A stretch of 64,000 bases of DNA. It comes from an uncultured Aquimarina sp. Its GTDB lineage: Bacteria > Bacteroidota > Bacteroidia > Flavobacteriales > Flavobacteriaceae. The notes under the pieces were generated by a model, which saw only the letters and a program-made list of their open reading frames with translations, did no database searches and was not told where the DNA came from. Below are positions 8,797 through 18,169 of this stretch, in pieces. Made by a program: the position numbers and the translations under genes. The DNA is taken from positions 159,954-223,953 of the forward strand of contig CANMMM010000007.1 of NCBI GenBank assembly GCA_947498935.1, written 5' to 3'. The stretch's first letter is position 1; the number at the start of each line of letters is the position of its first letter.

Positions 8797-10089
8797 TTAT
8801 GTTTTTTGCTTCTTCTTTTTAGCAGCTGGAAACAAAACATTGTTTAATATCAGTCGATATCCTGGCGAATTAGGATGTAGTTCTAATTCTGTCTTAGGAT
8901 CACCTACTCTGTGCTGATAATCTTCAGGATCATGCCCTCCATAAAACGTAAAAAAACCTTTTCCTTTAATCCCATGGATATACCGAGCTTCACTATTTGT
9001 TTTGTTTTCTCCTAACACAAGTACGTTAGACTTGATATTCCTAGGGTCATATGCCGTAGTTTGTCCCATAAATCCTTTGACTAAAGCAGTATGATTCTGG
9101 CAAAGCATCGTAGGTATTGGATCCCATTTTGCCGAAAAATCCATCAGTGTAAAATAATCTGTAGTTTTAGGAATACGACGCTTTCGAGTCATGTCTATCG
9201 AAGAAAATTCGTATACATTGGGACTGCGTTCTAAAATAAAATCTGTAAACGCAAATGTTTTATTAAAATCGATTTTAGATTGATACCCAGGCTCACTAGG
9301 ATCTCCATCAAACATAGGCTCACAGATATCTACATGTTCTGCAGAGAGTGCTATTTCGAAGCTATCGGTAGCACTGCACATAGCGAACATAAATCCTCCT
9401 CCCACTACATAATCTCGGATCTTAAGCGCCACTGCTAATTTTTCATCAGATACTTTATCATACCCTAATTCCTTTGCTCTTTTTTCGGCATTGGCTTTTT
9501 CTGCTATATACCAAGGTGTTGCCCTATACGAAGAATAAAATTTACCATACTGCCCTGTAAAATCTTCGTGGTGTAAATGCAGCCAATCATACAGAATGAG
9601 GTTATCTTCTAGCACTTCCTTATCATACACGGTTTCGTAGGGAATCTCAGCAAAGGTAAGTACCATCGTTACAGCATCGTCCCAAGGTTGATTTCCCTTA
9701 GGAGAGTATACCGCTATTTTGGGTGCTTTTTCGAGCACTACCGCCTCCATATTTTTGGAAGGACTACTGATTTCTGCCAATATCTCATTGGCTTGTGTAT
9801 CATTCAGCACTTCATAATCTACCCCTCTGATAGTGCATTCTTTTTTGATTTCCTCAAGGTCTGGCATCAAAAAAGAACCTCCTCTGTAATTCAAAAGCCA
9901 TTTTACTTTTAAATCTTTGCGCAATGTCCAATAGGTAATACCATACGCCTTTAAATGGTTTTGCTGAGACTCCGCATCCATCGGAATAAGGATATACGCC
10001 CCAAAAGAGCTATACATTGTACCTAAAAACAGTAGATATATTAAAAAATGTCGACTACATAAAAAGGTCGATCGTTTAGAACGGAACAT
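8797..10089 (-). CDS. Secreted protein of the flavobacterial 'asparagine synthetase B' annotation family
   Basis: I start at ATG 10089, one of three adjacent ATGs, because it gives MFRSKRSTFLCSRHFLIYLLFLGTMYSSFG, a signal-peptide-like N-terminus, and because upstream codons lie inside dnaB. The gene overlaps the dnaB 3' end by 14 bp, which suggests translational coupling. The ~430-residue product contains conserved family stretches (GAYILIPMDAESQQNHLKAYGITYW, LNYRGGSF, HLHHEDFTGQYGKFY, GFFTFYGGHDPEDYQH). The family is often labelled asparagine synthetase B, but I see no glutamine-amidotransferase or AMP-forming synthetase motif and the protein appears exported, so that label is doubtful. True function is unknown. 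Confidence 0.75.
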   Translation of the reverse strand: MFRSKRSTFLCSRHFLIYLLFLGTMYSSFGAYILIPMDAESQQNHLKAYGITYWTLRKDLKVKWLLNYRGGSFLMPDLEEIKKECTIRGVDYEVLNDTQANEILAEISSPSKNMEAVVLEKAPKIAVYSPKGNQPWDDAVTMVLTFAEIPYETVYDKEVLEDNLILYDWLHLHHEDFTGQYGKFYSSYRATPWYIAEKANAEKRAKELGYDKVSDEKLAVALKIRDYVVGGGFMFAMCSATDSFEIALSAEHVDICEPMFDGDPSEPGYQSKIDFNKTFAFTDFILERSPNVYEFSSIDMTRKRRIPKTTDYFTLMDFSAKWDPIPTMLCQNHTALVKGFMGQTTAYDPRNIKSNVLVLGENKTNSEARYIHGIKGKGFFTFYGGHDPEDYQHRVGDPKTELELHPNSPGYRLILNNVLFPAAKKKKQKT

Positions 10090-11632
10090 CATCATCACTA
10101 GGAGCATTAGAATCATTGATACTACTCCCGAAAGCTTCATCTGCACTTGGAAGATGATTCGTGCTAAAAGGCGTTTCACCTTCTTCACTACCATCATTCA
10201 TCTTAGAATGAAACTCATAAGGAGCGCTAAAGTCATCTAAGTTATCAAATTTACCTAAATGTCCAATGAATTTTAACCTGATATTTTCCAAACCTCCATT
10301 ACGGTGCTTCGCTACGATAAACTCTCCTTGTCCTTGTGTCGATGATCTTTCCTCATCATCCCACTCATCAATTTTATAATACTCTGGTCTAAAAATAAAC
10401 GCTACAATATCCGCATCCTGCTCGATTGCTCCAGATTCCCTCAGGTCACTCAATAAAGGTCGTTTACTTCCTCCCCTCGTTTCTACAGCACGGGATAACT
10501 GCGATAAGGCAATCACAGGAATATTCAATTCTTTGGCCAGTGCTTTCAGGTTACGCGAAATGGTAGAAATTTCTTGTTCACGGTTTCCATTCTTACCACT
10601 TCCACCCGCTGTCATTAATTGCAGGTAATCGATGACAATCATTTTAATACCATGCTGAGAAGACAGACGTCTGGCCTTTGCCCGTAAGTCAAAAATCGAT
10701 AAAGAAGGCGTATCATCAATAAACAGTGGTGCTTTTTCTAGGTCTTTCACCTTTACATTCAGTTGCTCCCACTCGTGTTTTTCTAACTTACCTGTTCTTA
10801 GTTTTTCAGAAGACAAACCAGTTTCTGAAGAAATCAAACGGGTAATTAACTGTACTGATGACATCTCCAGCGAAAAGAATGCTACTGGGATATTAGCACC
10901 TACAGCCATATTTCGTGCCATAGACAGTGTTAATGCCGTCTTACCCATACCCGGACGTGCTGCGACAATGATTAAATCACTCGGTTGCCATCCTGAAGTA
11001 AGCTTATCTAATTTATCGAATCCAGACGGAACTCCACTCATCCCTTCTTTATTCGATATTTCCTGAATCTTCTTTTTTGCTTGTATTACCAAACTCTGTG
11101 CAGACTCTGTAGATCTTTTAATATTCCCCTGAGTTACTTCATACAATCTAGATTCAGCCATATCCAGCAGATCAAAAACATCTGTGGTTTCATCATACGA
11201 TTCCTCTATAATTTCATTCGAAATCTTAATCAAGCTTCGCTGTATATATTTTTGCAAAATAATACGTGCATGAAACTCTATATGTGCCGAAGATGCTACC
11301 TTTTGGGTCAGTTGAATCAAATTAAATTCCCCTCCTGCTAGCTCTAGTTTCCCATCTTTTTTTAATTGCGTAGAAACCGTTAATAAGTCAATTGGTTCTG
11401 AGTTTTCGAAGAGTTTAAAGATAGCCTCAAAAATATATTTGTGCGAGTCTTTATAGAATACATCAGGATTTAGAATATCGATAATTTCATCGACTCCCTT
11501 TTTATCAATCATCATTGCCCCTAACACAACCTCCTCTAAATCAGTTGCTTGAGGCGGTATTTTCCCTTTTTCAAGCGCAATTACGTTACCCCCTTCGTAA
11601 TTAACCTTCTTAGTTTGTTGTACTTTTTCCAT
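10076..11632 (-). CDS. dnaB: Replicative DNA helicase DnaB
   Basis: 518 residues. The N-terminal DnaB domain (about 25-130: PPQATDLEEVVLGAMMIDKKGVD) precedes the RecA-like helicase domain. Walker A is AARPGMGKTA (about 225-235), Walker B is KMIVIDYLQLM, and the SQLSRAVETRGG / LSDLRESGAIEQDADIV motifs complete the ring helicase signature. It unwinds DNA ahead of the replisome and loads with DnaG primase. The C-terminal tail is acidic and Ser-rich, ending DDDVPF. It is followed by the overlapping secreted-protein gene and preceded by accA. Length and motif order are normal. Confidence 0.97.
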   Translation of the reverse strand: MEKVQQTKKVNYEGGNVIALEKGKIPPQATDLEEVVLGAMMIDKKGVDEIIDILNPDVFYKDSHKYIFEAIFKLFENSEPIDLLTVSTQLKKDGKLELAGGEFNLIQLTQKVASSAHIEFHARIILQKYIQRSLIKISNEIIEESYDETTDVFDLLDMAESRLYEVTQGNIKRSTESAQSLVIQAKKKIQEISNKEGMSGVPSGFDKLDKLTSGWQPSDLIIVAARPGMGKTALTLSMARNMAVGANIPVAFFSLEMSSVQLITRLISSETGLSSEKLRTGKLEKHEWEQLNVKVKDLEKAPLFIDDTPSLSIFDLRAKARRLSSQHGIKMIVIDYLQLMTAGGSGKNGNREQEISTISRNLKALAKELNIPVIALSQLSRAVETRGGSKRPLLSDLRESGAIEQDADIVAFIFRPEYYKIDEWDDEERSSTQGQGEFIVAKHRNGGLENIRLKFIGHLGKFDNLDDFSAPYEFHSKMNDGSEEGETPFSTNHLPSADEAFGSSINDSNAPSDDDVPF

Positions 11633-11744
11633 AGCTACGAATGTAAAAAAATTGTAAAGAGATGAAGCTTCTCTATTGGTAATGAATGTTCACTAGTCAT
11701 TAACAAATTGATTGTTAATAACTTAATTTTACTGTTAATAAGCA

Positions 11745-11777
11745 TAAAAAAATCTGGAGCTATCGACTCCAGATTTT
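11745..11777 (-). terminator. Rho-independent terminator after accA
   Basis: On the minus strand the stem AATCTGGAG / CTCCAGATT (9 bp) closes an 7- to 8-base loop and is followed by seven T residues. It separates accA from dnaB. Confidence 0.88.
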
Positions 11778-11800
11778 CGTAACAAGTGATTTTTGGGGGA

Positions 11801-12754
11801 CTATCCTTTATAGACTCCCATATTTGCATATTTATCCATACGTTTTTCGATCAAATCGGATGGTGATAAGTTTTTCAGCGATTCAAAAGATGTTAAAATT
11901 TTGTCTCGTACTGTTTTGAAAGTTTGCTCACGATCGCTGTGTGCTCCTCCTAGAGGTTCACCTACAATTTCATCGATGAGTTTTTGTTTTTTCATATCAG
12001 TAGCCGTCAATTTTAGCGCTTCTGCTGCTTGTTCTTTATATTCCCAGCTTCTCCATAAGATAGAAGAACATGATTCTGGTGAGATTACGGAGTACCATGT
12101 ATTTTCTAACATCAATACTTTATCACCTACACCTATACCTAATGCACCACCACTAGCGCCTTCACCAATAATCACTACGATGACAGGCACCTTTAGACGG
12201 GTCATTTCCATAATATTTTTGGCGATGGCTTCTCCTTGTCCTCTTTCTTCTGCTTCTAATCCCGGATACGCTCCTGGAGTATCTACAAAACAAACGACAG
12301 GGATATTGAATTTCTCTGCACTCTTCATCAATCGCAGTGCTTTTCGGTATCCTTCTGGATTGGCCATACCAAAATTACGATACTGTCTTGTTTTTGTATT
12401 GTATCCTTTTTGTTGTCCTACGAACATAAAGCTTTGGTCACCTATTTTACCCAGTCCACCAATCATCGCTTTATCATCCTTAACAGTACGATCTCCGTGT
12501 AACTCTAAAAACGAATCTCCACAGAGCGCCTTTATGTAATCTAGCGTATATGGCCTCGAAGGATGCCTTGATAGTTGTACTTTCTGCCATGCAGTAAGAT
12601 TGCCGTAGATTTCTTTTTTAGTCTCTTTGAGCTTTTTGTCTATTTGCTTACATGTATCAGAAACATCAACATCACTCTCGTGTCCAATAGCGCATGCTTT
12701 ATTGAATTGCTCTTCTAGCTCTTTGATCGGGAGTTCAAATTCTAAATACTCCAT
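11801..12754 (-). CDS. accA: Acetyl-CoA carboxylase carboxyltransferase subunit alpha
   Basis: 317 residues, the usual length. Conserved parts include [46 protein letters not shown] and the oxyanion-forming [37 protein letters not shown] is the crotonase-fold signature of AccA. It transfers CO2 from carboxybiotin to acetyl-CoA together with AccD, the committed step of fatty-acid synthesis. The gene sits in the minus-strand run after the EamA transporter and ends at a strong terminator. Nothing unusual is seen. Confidence 0.97.
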   Translation of the reverse strand: MEYLEFELPIKELEEQFNKACAIGHESDVDVSDTCKQIDKKLKETKKEIYGNLTAWQKVQLSRHPSRPYTLDYIKALCGDSFLELHGDRTVKDDKAMIGGLGKIGDQSFMFVGQQKGYNTKTRQYRNFGMANPEGYRKALRLMKSAEKFNIPVVCFVDTPGAYPGLEAEERGQGEAIAKNIMEMTRLKVPVIVVIIGEGASGGALGIGVGDKVLMLENTWYSVISPESCSSILWRSWEYKEQAAEALKLTATDMKKQKLIDEIVGEPLGGAHSDREQTFKTVRDKILTSFESLKNLSPSDLIEKRMDKYANMGVYKG

Positions 12755-12823
12755 AGTAAGAATACGTTTAATTTTTTAACTAATGTTAGCTCGCAAATAT
12801 AAAAACTTTACGCTGTTAATGTA

Positions 12824-13741
12824 CTATGAAGTACTGGGTCTTTTTATTTTTTTTGCATTTTTAAATATCCCATTTAGTAACACCGTTCCTAAAATTAGTA
12901 CTGCTCCATAATAAAAACCTGTATTCATTTTCTCTGTCTCTCCAAAAATCAAATACGCAAGTACAATACCATACACAGGCTCTAAATTAGTAGTTAACAT
13001 CACTGTATACGGGCTTAAATATCGCATTACATGTACAGAGCCAATAAACGCATAGGCCGTACAAATAATCGCTAAAACCAATAAATATCCCCAATCCATA
13101 AGGGTTAGTTCAAAAAAAGTACGTGTAAATCCGCTAGCTGTCTCTCCAAAAAATGTATATGCTACTAAATACAGTGTCACAAAACCTGCACCACTCGCTA
13201 ATTCATAAAACGAAATCACTATCGACGACCGTTTTTTGGCTATTTTCCCATTAATTAATGAAAAAACAGCTGATAAAAATGCTGCGATTAATCCGTATAC
13301 GATTCCTGTACTATATTCCGAAGATGCCTCGAAGATAACATACAATCCTATGACCACTAACACCCCGAATACCAATTCATAGAGTATTAGTTTTCGTTTA
13401 TAGAAAATAGGCTCTAAAATAGCTGTAAAAAAAGCACCTGTAGATAGTGTGGCTAATGCGATCGACACGTTTGCTGCTTTAATAGCAGCAAAAAATGCAA
13501 TCCAATGCAATGCTATGATTACCCCAGAGAGTGCCAGCACTCCAAACAACTGCCGATTGACATGTAATGGTATTTTTCGGATCTTCAGATACCCCCAAAC
13601 ACATACGGTAGCCAGTACCATGCGATACCAAACCAAGGGGATGGCTGCGATAGAAATCAATTCTCCTAAAATAGCAGTAAATCCCCAAACAAAAACAATA
13701 AAGTGCAGGTGCAGGTAGTTCGTTACCTTAGCGCTTGGCAT
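12824..13741 (-). CDS. EamA/DMT-superfamily transporter
   Basis: About 305 residues with ten hydrophobic segments in two five-helix EamA repeats. I start at ATG 13741 (MPSAKVTNYLHLHFIVFVWGFTAILG), which overlaps the end of the permease gene upstream by 14 bp; an upstream in-frame ATG would add ten residues inside that gene. Typical EamA sequence includes WYRMVLA, LHWIAFFAAIKAANVSIA, LNLEPVYG-like TTNLEPVYGIVLAYLIFGE. Such proteins export or import small metabolites; substrate is not predictable. The short overlap suggests co-expression with the LPS permease. Confidence 0.88.
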   Translation of the reverse strand: MPSAKVTNYLHLHFIVFVWGFTAILGELISIAAIPLVWYRMVLATVCVWGYLKIRKIPLHVNRQLFGVLALSGVIIALHWIAFFAAIKAANVSIALATLSTGAFFTAILEPIFYKRKLILYELVFGVLVVIGLYVIFEASSEYSTGIVYGLIAAFLSAVFSLINGKIAKKRSSIVISFYELASGAGFVTLYLVAYTFFGETASGFTRTFFELTLMDWGYLLVLAIICTAYAFIGSVHVMRYLSPYTVMLTTNLEPVYGIVLAYLIFGETEKMNTGFYYGAVLILGTVLLNGIFKNAKKIKRPSTS

Positions 13742-14804
13742 TGTACAGCAGATAAATAGCCAGTAAACCAAAAGCTATATTCGGAAACCACACAGCCAAG
13801 ACTGGCGGAAAATCGGACTGCTTAGCCATCGTACCCAACACCTTGTCAAAAAAGATAAAAATAAAGGCTAACGAAATACCGATTGCTAGATTTACCCCCA
13901 TACCTCCTCTACGCTTCATAGAAGATACTGCCACACCGATAACGGTTAGAATAAATGCAGAAATAGGAATACTCCATCGTTTATAAGCCACCACCTTATA
14001 CCTATTGATATCAGAAGAACCTCGTTTACTTTCCTTTTCAATAAACTTACTTAGCTCTACATAATTCAATGTTTCTGCTACATAAGATACAGGCGTAAAC
14101 TCATCGATATTAAATGGCAATACTGTATCTTTTTTTCGTGTACTTTCTATAATATCTTCATTTTCCAGTACCCTGCGTTTTACAAAATCAGTGAGTGTAT
14201 AGGTAGTATCCTTCTCGTTAAATACAATTTTTCGAGCAGCGATTTTAGTGACCAATGTATTGCCATTAAAATACTCTAGTGTAAAATTGTTAGCTGATTT
14301 CTTAAGGGGTTTAAAATCATTCGCGTACAAGAAAATACTATCACTCAATTGGCGATATACATTTCTAGTAGCCTTAATTTTTTTTCCTTTCTTTAGATAC
14401 GAGTATTTAAACTCATTAAACCCTTGACTGGCTTTAGGCGCTAAAAACAGTCCCATAGCCAATGCACCGATACAGATCAAGACTGCTCCAATCATATAAG
14501 GTCTCAGAAAACGCCAAAAAGACACCCCAGAACTCAAAAAAGCAATAATCTCTGTCTTATTCGCTAATTTAGAAGTAAACCATATCACTGACAGGAATAC
14601 AAACAGCGGAAATAACAAATTAGCAAAATATATCGTAAAATCTAAGTAGTACGCTACTACAGCTGGAAATGGAACTTCATGTTCTAAAATATTATCGATC
14701 TTTTCGGAAAGATCTACAATAATACCAATAGGAATAAATAACAGGATCATCGTAAAGAATGTTCCTAAATATCGTTTTAAAATATACCAATCCAGTATTT
14801 TCAT
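13728..14804 (-). CDS. LptF/LptG family LPS export permease
   Basis: 358 residues from ATG 14804 (MKILDWYILKRYLGTFF), two codons inside the first available ATG. The family layout is present: three N-terminal transmembrane helices (about 10-110), a large periplasmic beta-jellyroll (about 125-265) and three C-terminal helices (about 275-358). The opening LDWYILKRYLGTFF and the RWSIPISAFILTVIGVAVSSMKRRGG coupling segment are characteristic. The protein forms the inner-membrane heterodimer that extracts lipopolysaccharide for transport to the outer membrane. The 'LDxYxxxxFL' start favours LptG-type, but F/G assignment in this class is uncertain. It is preceded by tgt. Confidence 0.92.
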   Translation of the reverse strand: MKILDWYILKRYLGTFFTMILLFIPIGIIVDLSEKIDNILEHEVPFPAVVAYYLDFTIYFANLLFPLFVFLSVIWFTSKLANKTEIIAFLSSGVSFWRFLRPYMIGAVLICIGALAMGLFLAPKASQGFNEFKYSYLKKGKKIKATRNVYRQLSDSIFLYANDFKPLKKSANNFTLEYFNGNTLVTKIAARKIVFNEKDTTYTLTDFVKRRVLENEDIIESTRKKDTVLPFNIDEFTPVSYVAETLNYVELSKFIEKESKRGSSDINRYKVVAYKRWSIPISAFILTVIGVAVSSMKRRGGMGVNLAIGISLAFIFIFFDKVLGTMAKQSDFPPVLAVWFPNIAFGLLAIYLLYNAKR

Positions 14805-14850
14805 GATCACTGATTAACTAATTGTTCTTCTTTGTATTTAGTTGAGTACC

Positions 14851-15981
14851 TTATAATCTTTTATCCATCTGTTTCACCATCATCGTTTTCCATGTATAAA
14901 AATCTCCGGCTATTATATGTCTTCTTGCCTCACGAACCAACCATAGGTAAAATCCTAAATTATGAATCGTAGCGATTTGTTTTCCTAACAATTCATTCAC
15001 AGAAAAAAGATGTTTTAAATACGCCTTAGAGTACTCTGTATCTACATACGTAATTCCCATTTCATCGATAGGAGAAAAATCATCTTCCCATTTTTTATTT
15101 TTGATATTGATCGTTCCATGTGCTGTAAACAACATCCCATTCCTCGCATTTCGCGTAGGCATCACACAGTCAAACATATCGATTCCCAGTGCGATATTCT
15201 CTAAAATATTAATAGGAGTACCCACACCCATCAGATATCTAGGCTTTTCTTCTGGCAGAATCGCTGTCACTACCTCTGTCATCGCATACATTTCCTCCGC
15301 TGGCTCTCCTACTGATAGCCCTCCGATCGCATTTCCTTGTGCCCCTGCATTAGCGATGTATTCTGCCGACTGTCTTCTCAGGTCTTTATACGTACTCCCC
15401 TGCACAATCGGAAAGAATGTTTGCTCATACCCATATTTAACAGGTATTTTTTCTAAATGTTGCATACAGCGATCCAACCACCTATGCGTCATATGCATAC
15501 TGCGCTTTGCATAATTATAATCACACGGATACGGCGTACACTCATCAAAAGCCATGATAATATCTGCCCCAATAGTACGCTGTATTTCCATTACATTTTC
15601 GGGGGTAAACGTATGATACGAACCATCTATATGCGATTTAAACTTCACTCCCTCTTCTTTAATCTTTCGATTCGCCGATAATGAATATACCTGATAGCCC
15701 CCACTATCCGTGAGTATATTCCGATCCCAATTCATAAATTTATGCAATCCCCCCGCTTTTTCTAAAATGGGAGTCTGCGGACGCAAATACAAATGATAGG
15801 TATTCCCCAAAATAATATCAGGGTTGATATCATTCTTTAACTCTCTCTGGTGCACCCCCTTTACAGTAGCCACCGTACCAACTGGCATAAAAATCGGAGT
15901 TTCGATCACACCGTGATCAGTAGTCATTTTTCCAGCCCTGGCTTTACTCTGCGGATCTGTAGCTAATAAATCAAATTGCAT
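14851..15981 (-). CDS. tgt: tRNA-guanine transglycosylase (queuine tRNA-ribosyltransferase)
   Basis: 376 residues from ATG 15981 (MQFDLLATDPQSKARAG), the usual start and length; an upstream ATG adds eleven unrelated residues. Catalytic and substrate motifs are intact: TDSGGYQVYSL, DIIMAFDECTPYPCDY, QGS, IGGLSVGEP, and FDCVMPTRNARNG. The enzyme exchanges G34 for preQ1 in GUN-anticodon tRNAs. Odd point: where most bacterial Tgt proteins have the CxCxxC zinc ligands, this one reads DEMGITYVDTEYSKAYLKHLF, without the cysteines, although the downstream HNLGFYL histidine is kept. I believe this is common in Bacteroidota Tgt. Confidence 0.96.
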   Translation of the reverse strand: MQFDLLATDPQSKARAGKMTTDHGVIETPIFMPVGTVATVKGVHQRELKNDINPDIILGNTYHLYLRPQTPILEKAGGLHKFMNWDRNILTDSGGYQVYSLSANRKIKEEGVKFKSHIDGSYHTFTPENVMEIQRTIGADIIMAFDECTPYPCDYNYAKRSMHMTHRWLDRCMQHLEKIPVKYGYEQTFFPIVQGSTYKDLRRQSAEYIANAGAQGNAIGGLSVGEPAEEMYAMTEVVTAILPEEKPRYLMGVGTPINILENIALGIDMFDCVMPTRNARNGMLFTAHGTINIKNKKWEDDFSPIDEMGITYVDTEYSKAYLKHLFSVNELLGKQIATIHNLGFYLWLVREARRHIIAGDFYTWKTMMVKQMDKRL

Positions 15982-16280
15982 ATCTTCTATTTCGTAGTGC
16001 GCAAAGATACTCAATTAATACACTTTGCATCACGATCTAATTTTAAAAAAAGTGCAAAAGTAACTACCTCACTCCCTTAAAGCAAAGAAGGCACAATTAT
16101 TGCTATAGTTATGCACAAACAACTAATTTCACAAACACCACAATATATCATTAACATACTCATCACTTTCTTTTAAGAAATGGGATCAGAATAAAAAAAC
16201 ATTTTACTCGTTATACACACACTAACCGCACACTAACAAACATTTTAACTAGTACTCATCAATTAAAAATCATTTATAAA

Positions 16281-16898
16281 ATGAAACATTTATTTTTATT
16301 TCTAAGCATCGCATTGACCATCAATAGCTATGCACAGGACAAAAGTGTTGTTTTTGGGGTTAAAGCAGGACTGAATTACGGAGATAATGGCTCCATCGAA
16401 ATTGCCGATATCACCAATGCAGGACAAAATCTACTCTCAGAAGACGCTAGTGATCGCGTAGGGTATCACCTCGGAATATTTTTACGAAAACGCCTTACCG
16501 ATAACCTATATCTAAGACCTGAATTACAGTACACCAAAAACAGTAGTTCTTTTGACATAGCCTCTGATGAATTGACATATGATGTCCAGAAAATAGACGC
16601 TCCTATACTATTAGGCGCATTCATATTTAAGCCTATCCATATTTTTGGAGGCCCTTCGCTACAATATCTGATCGAAAATGATCTCGAAGACGTACGATTA
16701 GGAGATGTAAAAAATGAGTTTACAGTAGGCGTTCAATTCGGTGTAGGCGTTAAACTAGGGCGTATCAATGCAGATGTACGATATGAGCGTGGACTATCCG
16801 AAAACCAAGCTCAAAACATAGACGACACCATCGGACAAACCATCCGAGTAGACTCCAGACCCAATCAACTGATCCTAAGTGTATCCTTAGACCTATAA
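16281..16898 (+). CDS. Outer-membrane beta-barrel (porin-like) protein
   Basis: 205 residues with signal peptide MKHLFLFLSIALTINSYAQ. Alternating hydrophobic/polar strands follow (SVVFGVKAGLNYGD, YHLGIFLRKRLTDNLYLRPELQYTK, FTVGVQFGVGVKLGRINADVRYERGL) and the protein ends in the strand LILSVSLDL. This is the PF13568-type flavobacterial barrel of about eight strands. The KAGLNYG start after the signal peptide is typical. Role beyond an outer-membrane barrel is unknown. It is transcribed alone and followed by a hairpin overlapping a dispersed repeat. Confidence 0.85.
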   Translation: MKHLFLFLSIALTINSYAQDKSVVFGVKAGLNYGDNGSIEIADITNAGQNLLSEDASDRVGYHLGIFLRKRLTDNLYLRPELQYTKNSSSFDIASDELTYDVQKIDAPILLGAFIFKPIHIFGGPSLQYLIENDLEDVRLGDVKNEFTVGVQFGVGVKLGRINADVRYERGLSENQAQNIDDTIGQTIRVDSRPNQLILSVSLDL

Positions 16899-16938
16899 AC
16901 CCGCCTCATTATCAATCTTTATATATAAACACTAACAG

Positions 16939-16971
16939 CCCAGATACATGCATTCGTGTAATGTATTTGGG
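16939..16971 (+). terminator. Hairpin after the barrel gene (possible terminator)
   Basis: CCCAGATACAT and ATGTATTTGGG form an 11-bp stem with one mismatch. It has no T-run; the last bases overlap the dispersed repeat beginning at 16969. Confidence 0.5.
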
Positions 16972-17059
16972 CGTTACCACAAGGGTCGGGCTATCCGTTC
17001 CAATTCCTCGCCCCTCCTAAAGGTCGGTACTGCGGGATTTCCACTGCTATCCCTAACGC
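16969..17059 (+). repeat. Dispersed GGGCGTTACC...CCCTAACGC element, copy 1 (long-insert type)
   Basis: A 91-bp copy with the TTCCAATTCCTCG...GGGATTTCCACT interior. The ends GGGCGTTACC and CCCTAACGC frame it exactly. Its reverse-strand twin is at 22451. Confidence 0.85.
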
Positions 17060-17665
17060 GGAATAAACATCGCTTACTATTTTAGTTTAGTTGTACAAAG
17101 ACGAATTATATTAAACTAAGTCACAATTCCTATATTCATCTATAGCCTAAAACCAGTAGCATAGCGAAAAATAAAACGAAAGCAGGATTGTTAACAATTA
17201 AGAGTACTTATAAGTCTCTCCCCAGCCCCCACCCTCTTTCATCATTATAAACATTTATTTTATTGAATATTCTGTCCTAAACATAGGGGGAATTATAATT
17301 AATAGCCAAAGAATGCGTCAACACCGTATTCAGATATAGTTACTACGCAACATCCGAATACTTAATTATTCTAATGCGTTATCATATTGACTTATTCATT
17401 GTATCACAACTACTTTCTTCAATTAAAAGCTAATTGTAGTGCCAATGTCAAATTTTAAGTCTACATTTGCATTGTTCAAGTGAAACACCTCTTTAATTTT
17501 AGAGTAGTATTTTAGTATTTAGTTTTTTTGAGTCTTACTCGTCTTTCCTTTTTATTTCATCATTACTTTATTTTTTTAGTGTTTAGAAAACATCGTGTTT
17601 AGTTTTTTACTATCACAAGGTTTCTTCTTAAACAGTATTATTAACAATTTAAAAATTCATTAAAG
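17060..17665 (+). other. Long spacer and probable cspA leader
   Basis: No gene is visible in these 606 bp. Part of it, 17316-17382, is shared with 33218-33283. The last ~150 bp are T-rich with TTTTTAGTGTTTAG motifs and lead into cspA; cold-shock genes usually have a long structured 5' UTR, and this spacer has room for one. I could not assign its start. Confidence 0.4.
17316..17382 (+). repeat. Repeat pair member (partner at 33218-33283)
   Basis: CGTCAACACC, CTACG, CTTA.TTATT.TA and GCGTTAT are shared in order and spacing with 33218-33283, where the last part lies inside the end of a coding region. About 70 bp, diverged. Confidence 0.5.
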
Positions 17666-17857
17666 ATGCAAGAAGGTACAGTAAAATTTTTCAACAATTC
17701 AAAAGGATTCGGATTTATTAAATCATCTGAAACAGGTGAAGACATTTTTGTTCACAACTCTGGTTTAATCGATGAGATTAGAGAAGATGACAAAGTTAAA
17801 TATCAAACCGAGCAAGGTCGTAAAGGTTTAAGCGCAATTAATGTAGAAGTTATTTAA
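17666..17857 (+). CDS. cspA: Cold-shock protein, CspA family
   Basis: 63 residues, a single cold-shock domain. The RNP1 motif is KGFGFI and RNP2 is DIFVHNS, both intact, with the EGTVKFFNNSKGFGFI start. The protein binds single-stranded RNA and melts secondary structure, especially at low temperature. It is preceded by over 700 bp of non-coding DNA and followed by a MITE that lies between the stop codon and the terminator, so the MITE is probably transcribed in the 3' UTR. Confidence 0.95.
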   Translation: MQEGTVKFFNNSKGFGFIKSSETGEDIFVHNSGLIDEIREDDKVKYQTEQGRKGLSAINVEVI

Positions 17858-17870
17858 TAACACACTGAGC

Positions 17871-17987
17871 TGGTTTAAACTTTTTTGATTTCAGCGAAAA
17901 TCGAAGATTTTGCAATCAAATGCAATATTTTTTTGCTACATAGCAGTGCTACGGAACTCAAAAATTGCAAAAAGTTAAAACCACTTC
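17871..17987. mobile_element. MITE-like element, type 1, shortened (about 117 bp)
   Basis: The left end TGGTTTAAACTTTTTTGATT and right end AAGTTAAAACCACTTC match the type-1 termini, with the core ACATAGCAGTGCTACGGAAC. About 45 bp are missing right of the core compared with 6699. It separates cspA from its terminator. Confidence 0.7.
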
Positions 17988-18004
17988 ACTATATAAATAT
18001 TGAA

Positions 18005-18036
18005 AAGGATTGTTAGAAATAGCAATCCTTTTTTAT
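18005..18036 (+). terminator. Rho-independent terminator for cspA
   Basis: AAGGATTG-ttagaaatag-CAATCCTT stem of 8 bp, then a T-run. It lies downstream of the inserted MITE. Confidence 0.85.
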
Positions 18037-18056
18037 TTTCCTTTTAAAAAAAAGAT

Positions 18057-18094
18057 ACAGCGAGCGGATAGCCTAACCCCTTGTAGGTACGCCC
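18057..18094 (-). repeat. Dispersed GGGCGTTACC element, copy 2 (truncated)
   Basis: Only the left arm remains: on the minus strand GGGCGTACCTACAAGGGGTT followed by AGGCTATCCGCT. The other arm is absent. Confidence 0.6.
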
Positions 18095-18110
18095 TTCATC
18101 ATCAGGCAAC

Positions 18111-18141
18111 AAAAAAGTCCTGCTATACAAACAGGACTTTT
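18111..18141 (-). terminator. Rho-independent terminator after the FKBP-like lipoprotein gene
   Basis: On the minus strand AAAAGTCCTG / CAGGACTTTT forms a 9- to 10-bp stem, followed by six T residues. Confidence 0.88.
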
Positions 18142-18169
18142 CTAGAATAGTATACACTTACACTATTTA

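Noticed and set aside
11635..11829. 64-codon frame between accA and dnaB
   Set aside because: It runs through the accA terminator and overlaps accA; not a gene.
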